From: Clostridiaceae bacterium | GTDB taxonomy: Bacteria; Bacillota; Clostridia; Oscillospirales; Acutalibacteraceae | NCBI GenBank assembly: GCA_016303035.1 | Contig: JAEDML010000023.1 | Span: 1 to 10,911, forward strand | Length of the DNA: 10,911 bases | Direction: 5' to 3' | In this document: positions 7,038 through 10,911 of the stretch, in pieces | Layout of the letters: each line of letters starts with the position of its first letter | Position numbering within the stretch: the stretch's first letter is position 1 | Position numbers and translations under genes: made by a program | Notes under the pieces: model-generated | Seen by the model: only the letters and a program-made list of their open reading frames with translations | The model's database searches: none | What the model was told of the DNA's origin: nothing

Positions 7038-7379
7038 TCATTTATTCAAGTATATAAAATGATAGCTTTCTAAAATTTGAAAATATTTAATCAGTCTTTG
7101 ATATAGGGGCTTCGCTTTATCTCCGAAACGGTTTTCGACAGCTTTTCCTATCTCCAGAACGGTCTTCCCGCCGTCTAAAAGTGGCCAGACAAAGCTTCCC
7201 ATTTCATCCAGATGCACGAAGCTAATCCGCGGCTTTTTCAAAATTTTTTGAAAAAGCGTATTCCACACGCCTTTGTTTTCAATTTCAAGCGTCACTTGTT
7301 CATTATCGACCGACCACGAAATTTTTTCATTTCGCAGGGGCTTCAGTTTCAAATAATTATCCGTCTGTTTGTTTCGCAT
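7038..7379 (-). CDS. PqqD-family protein (RRE-like winged helix), no RiPP partner nearby
   Basis: The product has 113 residues if it starts at ATG 7379, 2 nt after the transporter stop; the purine-rich end of that gene (GGAAGAAGAG) can act as the ribosome site. An in-frame ATG at 7400 would add seven residues but has no Shine-Dalgarno. The C-terminal half is a PqqD-type domain: LDEMGSFVWPLLDG (57-70), then KTVLEIGKAVENRFG and a final helix with LESYHFIYL. Before it lie predicted beta strands (ISWSV, VTLEIE) and a basic stretch FQKILKKP (43-50). PqqD domains present peptides to radical-SAM enzymes in RiPP pathways, but no such enzyme or precursor is visible here. Overlap-style coupling to an oligopeptide transporter suggests a peptide- or transporter-related role; this is inference. 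It is the last gene of its operon. Confidence 0.8.
   Translation of the reverse strand: MRNKQTDNYLKLKPLRNEKISWSVDNEQVTLEIENKGVWNTLFQKILKKPRISFVHLDEMGSFVWPLLDGGKTVLEIGKAVENRFGDKAKPLYQRLIKYFQILESYHFIYLNK
7232..7257. repeat. 26-bp perfect inverted repeat inside the pqqD-like gene
   Basis: GCTTTTTCAAAA (7232-7243) and TTTTGAAAAAGC (7246-7257) are exact reverse complements around a 2-bp TT centre. It covers codons 41-50 (TLFQKILKKP). It is AT-rich with a tiny loop, and the codons make sense as protein, so a regulatory role is unproven. Confidence 0.5.
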
Positions 7380-7381
7380 AC

Positions 7382-9283
7382 TTATTTTCTCTTCTTCCAT
7401 AGGGAGAACTTTAACAGCGTTAGGATTATGATACCGAATAACACCAGTCCGCCGACATTGGAAACAGCCGCAGGTATCGCCCATTTTGCGGAAAGGTCAA
7501 TCGCGGAGCTAATACCAAACACCGCCAAAAGCGCTAATAGGATTCCAACCAAACCTTCACCGGCTATCATACCCGAACAGAAAAGAATACCGTCATTCAC
7601 AATCGCGTCTTTTTCTTTATTATCGCGTTTAAGCTTATCCAATGCAAGACGAACAAGACCGCCGACCATAATGCAGGCATTTAACTGTACGGGAAGATAA
7701 ACGCCAATTGCAAACGGCAGGACAGGTATGCCGACAATTTCAACCAACACGGCAATAAAGGCGCCGATAAACACAAGCGCCCATGGAAGATTTCCTTCCA
7801 TAACGCCTTCAGTAATAAGCTTCATCAAGGTCGCCTGAGGTGCTGCTAACTCCTCCGTGCCAAAGCCCCACGCGCTGTCTAGGAGATAAAGTGTTCCGCC
7901 GATTGCCAACGCCGACGCAATTACTCCGATTACTTCGCCAATCTGCTGTTTCTTAGGGGTTGCACCTAACAGATATCCGGTTTTCAAATCTTGTGATGTA
8001 TCGCCCGCAATGGCGGAAACGATACAAATTATCGAACCGATTGCAATCGCACTGCACATACCGGAAATACCGCTTGCTCCGGTAACCTTTAAAATAAGCG
8101 TAGCAATCAAAAGTGTGGCAATAGCCATACCGGAAACAGGGTTATTGCTGCTGCCGACCAATCCCACCATACGGGAGGATACGGTAGCAAAAAAGAAACC
8201 GAATACAACGATAATGACAGCGCCGAGAAGACTTACCGGAATCGCGGGAATCAGCCATACGAGCAGAGTCAGAACCGCAATCGCCGCAAAGACAAATTTT
8301 ATCGAGAGGTCTTTCGCAGTGCGGTCTTCCGTATTGGCTTTGGAGCCTGCCATGCCTTTTACGGCGCCGCCGAAGGTTTTAATAATAAGCGGCAAAGATT
8401 TTATAAGGCTGATAATGCCGCCCGCGGCCAGCGCACCTGCGCCGATATAACGTATATATGTACCCCAGATTGCGGCGGCACCGCCCTCTGCGAAAATTTC
8501 ACCAATCGGCTGTGCCCCGGGGTAAAGAGTCATATCTGCACCGAAAAGTACAATCAGCGGTATGATAACAAGCCAACTTAGTATGCCGCCTGCGAACATA
8601 TACGATGAAATTCTCGCGCCGCAAATATAGCCAACGCTCATGACTGCAGGATAAATTTGTGTGCCGATCTGTCCCGCGAAGCCCTTAACGCTTACCGAGA
8701 TTTCCCCGGCAACCAACTTTAATCCGTCAATGATAAACTTAAACAAAGCCGCAAAGCCCATTCCGGCAAAGACAGTCGAGGCTTTCGCGCCTCCCTCTTC
8801 TCCGGCAAGAAGCACCTCAGAGCATGCGGTTCCTTCCGGATACGGAAGCACGCCATGCTCTTTTACGATAAGCGCATTGCGGAGCGGTACCATAAAAAAT
8901 ATGCCGAGCAACCCGCCGATTAGAGCAATCGCGGTTATTTCCAAAATTCCCGGCTTTTCCATTTTTCCATCTGCTGCCCACAAGAATAAAGCGGGGAGGG
9001 TGAAGATGGCACCGGCCGCCAAGGATTCTCCCGCCGAACCGATTGTTTGTACCATATTGCTTTCCAAAATAGAATTTTTGCGCATAAGGACACGGATAAC
9101 TCCCATGGCAATAACCGCCGCGGGGATAGACGCCGAAACGGTCATACCTACCCTCAGTCCCAAATAAGCGTTTGCCGCACCGAATACAACGGCTAACAGC
9201 ACACCCATAATGATAGAGGTTACTGTTATTTCGGGAGTAATTCTTTCCGCCGGAATATACGGCTTAAATTCTTTGTTTTCCAT
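7382..9283 (-). CDS. OPT-family oligopeptide transporter
   Basis: The 633-residue polytopic membrane protein has many hydrophobic segments spread over the whole length (roughly 14-16 by eye). Family hallmarks of the prokaryotic OPT group are visible: LGLRVGMTVSASIPAAV (41-57), ILESNMVQTIGSAGESLAAG (72-91), LPYPEGTACSEVLLAGE (146-162) and GDTSQDLKTGYLLGATPKKQ (427-446). OPT proteins are proton-coupled carriers of small peptides or, in the YSL branch, metal chelates. The ATG at 9283 has AAAGGAAA at about 9292-9299. It lies 53 bp after pepD and 2 nt before the PqqD-like gene, all on the same strand, which argues for peptide uptake followed by cytoplasmic hydrolysis. The exact substrate is not predictable from sequence alone. 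Confidence 0.93.
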   Translation of the reverse strand: MENKEFKPYIPAERITPEITVTSIIMGVLLAVVFGAANAYLGLRVGMTVSASIPAAVIAMGVIRVLMRKNSILESNMVQTIGSAGESLAAGAIFTLPALFLWAADGKMEKPGILEITAIALIGGLLGIFFMVPLRNALIVKEHGVLPYPEGTACSEVLLAGEEGGAKASTVFAGMGFAALFKFIIDGLKLVAGEISVSVKGFAGQIGTQIYPAVMSVGYICGARISSYMFAGGILSWLVIIPLIVLFGADMTLYPGAQPIGEIFAEGGAAAIWGTYIRYIGAGALAAGGIISLIKSLPLIIKTFGGAVKGMAGSKANTEDRTAKDLSIKFVFAAIAVLTLLVWLIPAIPVSLLGAVIIVVFGFFFATVSSRMVGLVGSSNNPVSGMAIATLLIATLILKVTGASGISGMCSAIAIGSIICIVSAIAGDTSQDLKTGYLLGATPKKQQIGEVIGVIASALAIGGTLYLLDSAWGFGTEELAAPQATLMKLITEGVMEGNLPWALVFIGAFIAVLVEIVGIPVLPFAIGVYLPVQLNACIMVGGLVRLALDKLKRDNKEKDAIVNDGILFCSGMIAGEGLVGILLALLAVFGISSAIDLSAKWAIPAAVSNVGGLVLFGIIILTLLKFSLWKKRK

Positions 9284-9336
9284 TGCTTAAATTTCCTTTC
9301 TAAGTATTGTATAAATTAAATAACGCCTGAAAACGG

Positions 9337-10782
9337 TTATTTGCAGCGTTCAAGTATGTCACAGAGCAACTCAAATGTTTCTTTAACGGATGAAATGCTC
9401 AGTCTTTCATTTACGGTATGAACATCAAACATATTGGGACCTATAGAAATACAGTCCAGTCCCTCGATTTTTTGGGTGAAAACCGCGCATTCAAGTCCTG
9501 CATGAATTGCCGCGATTTGAGGCTCGTGTCCAAACCTTTCGCAAAAAGCGCCTACATATAATTTCTGCAGCGGGGAATCTTTTTTAAATTCCCATGGCTC
9601 ATATCTACAGGATGTTTCAGAATTGCAACCGTTATATGAAGCAAAGGCTGTAAGCCTGTCCTCTAAAAAAGTAAGCGCTGATGCTTTGTTGCTCCGCAGA
9701 GCGTATTGCATAACAATTCCGTCCGACTGCGTCATCAAAATACCAAGATTTAACGAAGTTTCAACCAAACCGTCTATTACCGTACTCATGTCAACTATAC
9801 CGTTTGGCGTTGTCAGCAGTATGTAGAGCAGCTTGTCCCTCGCAGCAGTCTTCAGAACTTCAAAATCTCCTGTTTCTTCCGCCGTCAAACGAATAGAGCA
9901 GTTTTTCTCACGGTCGCTGATTTCATTCTTAACAACAGAAATATAATTTTCCATTATATTTATAAAACTTTCCGCATCTTCCGCTACAAGCTCCGCCTTA
10001 CAGCAAAAGGGAATGGCGTTTCCTTTTGATCCACCGTTAATTCTAATGATATTAAAGTCCGCCGCATTCTTAGCGTAATTAAGAATTCTTCCCGCCAAAA
10101 TATCTGCGTTTATGCGGCATTTATCTATGTCAACACCGGAATGTCCGCCCTTTAAATCATTAATCTCCAAGGATATTTTCGTGCCGTGTACAACTGTTTT
10201 GTCGATCGGCAAAAAAAGCTTAAAATCACTTCCGCCCGCGCAGGATACGGTTAAAATATCAGCCTCTTCCGAATCAATGTTAATCATTTTTCTGCCTTTT
10301 AAAACGCTACAGTCCAGTTCTTTGGCTCCAATCATTCCGATTTCCTCATCGGTTGTAAAAACGGCCTCAATCGGAGGATGCGGCAAATCCCGACTTGCCA
10401 GAACGGCCATAATCATCGATATAGCAATGCCGTCATCTGCACCTAAAGTTGTGCCTCTTGCTTTTATAAAATCACCGTCTGTATAGGTCTCAATACCGTC
10501 TGTTGCAAAGTCGATAGCCGCGTCTTCCTTTTTCTGGCACACCATATCAAGATGCCCTTGTAGAATAATCGGATCAGCATTTTCATATCCCGTTGTGCCC
10601 GGTTTATAAATTACAACATTTTTTGCTTTGTCACAAATCACCTGTAAATCATTTTCTTGTGCAAACTGAACGCAATAATCACTCAGGAGTTCCATGTTGC
10701 CTGAGCCATGCGGGATTGCACATATTTTTTCAAAATACCGAAATACTGATGCAGATTCCTTCTGAAATGCTTTTTTCATCAT
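9337..10782 (-). CDS. pepD: Aminoacyl-histidine dipeptidase (PepD, peptidase family M20)
   Basis: The 481-residue product matches the usual PepD length. PepD is a cytoplasmic zinc dipeptidase of broad specificity, including carnosine-type Xaa-His dipeptides. Metal and catalytic residues expected in M20 are present: His77 and Asp79 in QGHLDMVCQK, Asp116 in TTLGADDGIA, Glu146 (general base) and Glu147 in FTTDEEIG, Asp170 in NIDSEE, and His455 in FDVHTVNE. A central lid/dimerisation domain occupies about 190-390, opening with LEINDLKGGHSGVD. Two adjacent ATGs start at 10782 and 10779; AAGGGGT ends 2 nt before the first and 5 nt before the second, so the second is as likely or better spaced. It is the first gene of the pepD-OPT-pqqD-like operon, which fits hydrolysis of imported peptides. 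Confidence 0.95.
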   Translation of the reverse strand: MMKKAFQKESASVFRYFEKICAIPHGSGNMELLSDYCVQFAQENDLQVICDKAKNVVIYKPGTTGYENADPIILQGHLDMVCQKKEDAAIDFATDGIETYTDGDFIKARGTTLGADDGIAISMIMAVLASRDLPHPPIEAVFTTDEEIGMIGAKELDCSVLKGRKMINIDSEEADILTVSCAGGSDFKLFLPIDKTVVHGTKISLEINDLKGGHSGVDIDKCRINADILAGRILNYAKNAADFNIIRINGGSKGNAIPFCCKAELVAEDAESFINIMENYISVVKNEISDREKNCSIRLTAEETGDFEVLKTAARDKLLYILLTTPNGIVDMSTVIDGLVETSLNLGILMTQSDGIVMQYALRSNKASALTFLEDRLTAFASYNGCNSETSCRYEPWEFKKDSPLQKLYVGAFCERFGHEPQIAAIHAGLECAVFTQKIEGLDCISIGPNMFDVHTVNERLSISSVKETFELLCDILERCK

Positions 10783-10842
10783 TTACCCCTTGAACTTATT
10801 TGTTGATATATCTAAGAGAATTGAATATGTTACCTTTTAAAA

Positions 10843-10862
10843 TAGTATACCATGTTGTACTA
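10843..10862. promoter_or_regulatory. Imperfect palindrome over the -10 box, possible operator
   Basis: On the + strand TAGTATACC (10843-10851) and GTTGTACTA (10854-10862) are inverted with 7 of 9 positions matching around a 2-bp centre. It covers the -10 box and half of the spacer of the - strand promoter, a typical repressor position. The binding factor is unknown. Confidence 0.4.
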
Positions 10863-10872
10863 AAATAATCAA
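10844..10872 (-). promoter_or_regulatory. Promoter of the pepD-OPT-pqqD-like operon
   Basis: On the - strand, -35 TTGATT (10867-10872) and -10 TATACT (10844-10849) are 17 bp apart, and TGG directly ahead of the -10 makes an extended TGnTATACT box. This leaves a leader of about 55 nt before the pepD start. Confidence 0.72.
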
Positions 10873-10911
10873 TTACCCTTTACATAGAAAAATACACGAT
10901 ACCCGTAGATT

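Noticed and set aside
8010..9167. Two + strand open frames opposite the OPT transporter (8010-8450 and 8661-9167)
   Set aside because: Pro/Ala/Ile-rich translations typical of the reverse strand of a membrane protein gene, with no recognisable motif.
9284..9336. Separate promoter for the OPT gene in the 53-bp spacer
   Set aside because: A TATACA-like box is present but no convincing -35 lies at 16-18 bp; transcription from the pepD promoter is simpler.
9318..9342. AAATAAC/GTTATTT inverted repeat between pepD and the OPT gene as a terminator
   Set aside because: The stem is only 7 bp, overlaps the pepD stop codon and has no proper T-tract on the - strand; the operon is probably continuous.

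Overview
The window looks like chromosomal DNA from an anaerobic, endospore-forming Clostridia-type bacterium (Bacillota). The reasons are a SipL-like spore coat morphogenesis protein (DUF3794/SPOCS domains plus LysM), a MarR-regulated heterodimeric ABC exporter of a type common in Clostridia, strong Shine-Dalgarno sequences, frequent ATA and AGA codons, and moderate-to-low G+C judged by eye. No tRNA, rRNA, insertion sequence, CRISPR array or phage gene was seen.

Layout. On the + strand, positions 1-1027 hold the end of a proline biosynthesis cluster: the 3' end of proA, then proC, closed by a strong terminator. Positions 1101-5298 are a self-contained operon: a consensus sigma-A-type promoter overlapped by a perfect 24-bp palindrome, a MarR-family repressor starting at GTG, and two overlapping ABC exporter half-transporters, ended by a terminator. 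One ABC subunit has a degenerate ATPase site and the other an intact one, so they should form a heterodimer. Positions 5362-6894 encode the SipL-like protein. A long hairpin at about 6953-7003 then separates the two converging transcription units.

On the - strand, read from 10782 down to 7038, is a second operon: a PepD-type M20 dipeptidase, an OPT-family oligopeptide transporter, and a small PqqD-family protein whose start lies 2 nt after the transporter stop. A promoter with an extended -10 box and an imperfect palindrome lies just upstream of pepD. Inference: the transporter imports short peptides and PepD hydrolyses dipeptides in the cytoplasm. The role of the PqqD-like protein, seen here without a radical-SAM or RiPP partner, is the least explained point in the window and the best candidate for an undescribed function.

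Most of the window is ordinary core and accessory metabolism. I found no clear sign of a wholly new multi-gene system. The PqqD-like/OPT/PepD arrangement, the MarR operator and the cysteine-rich SipL-like protein deserve a second look.
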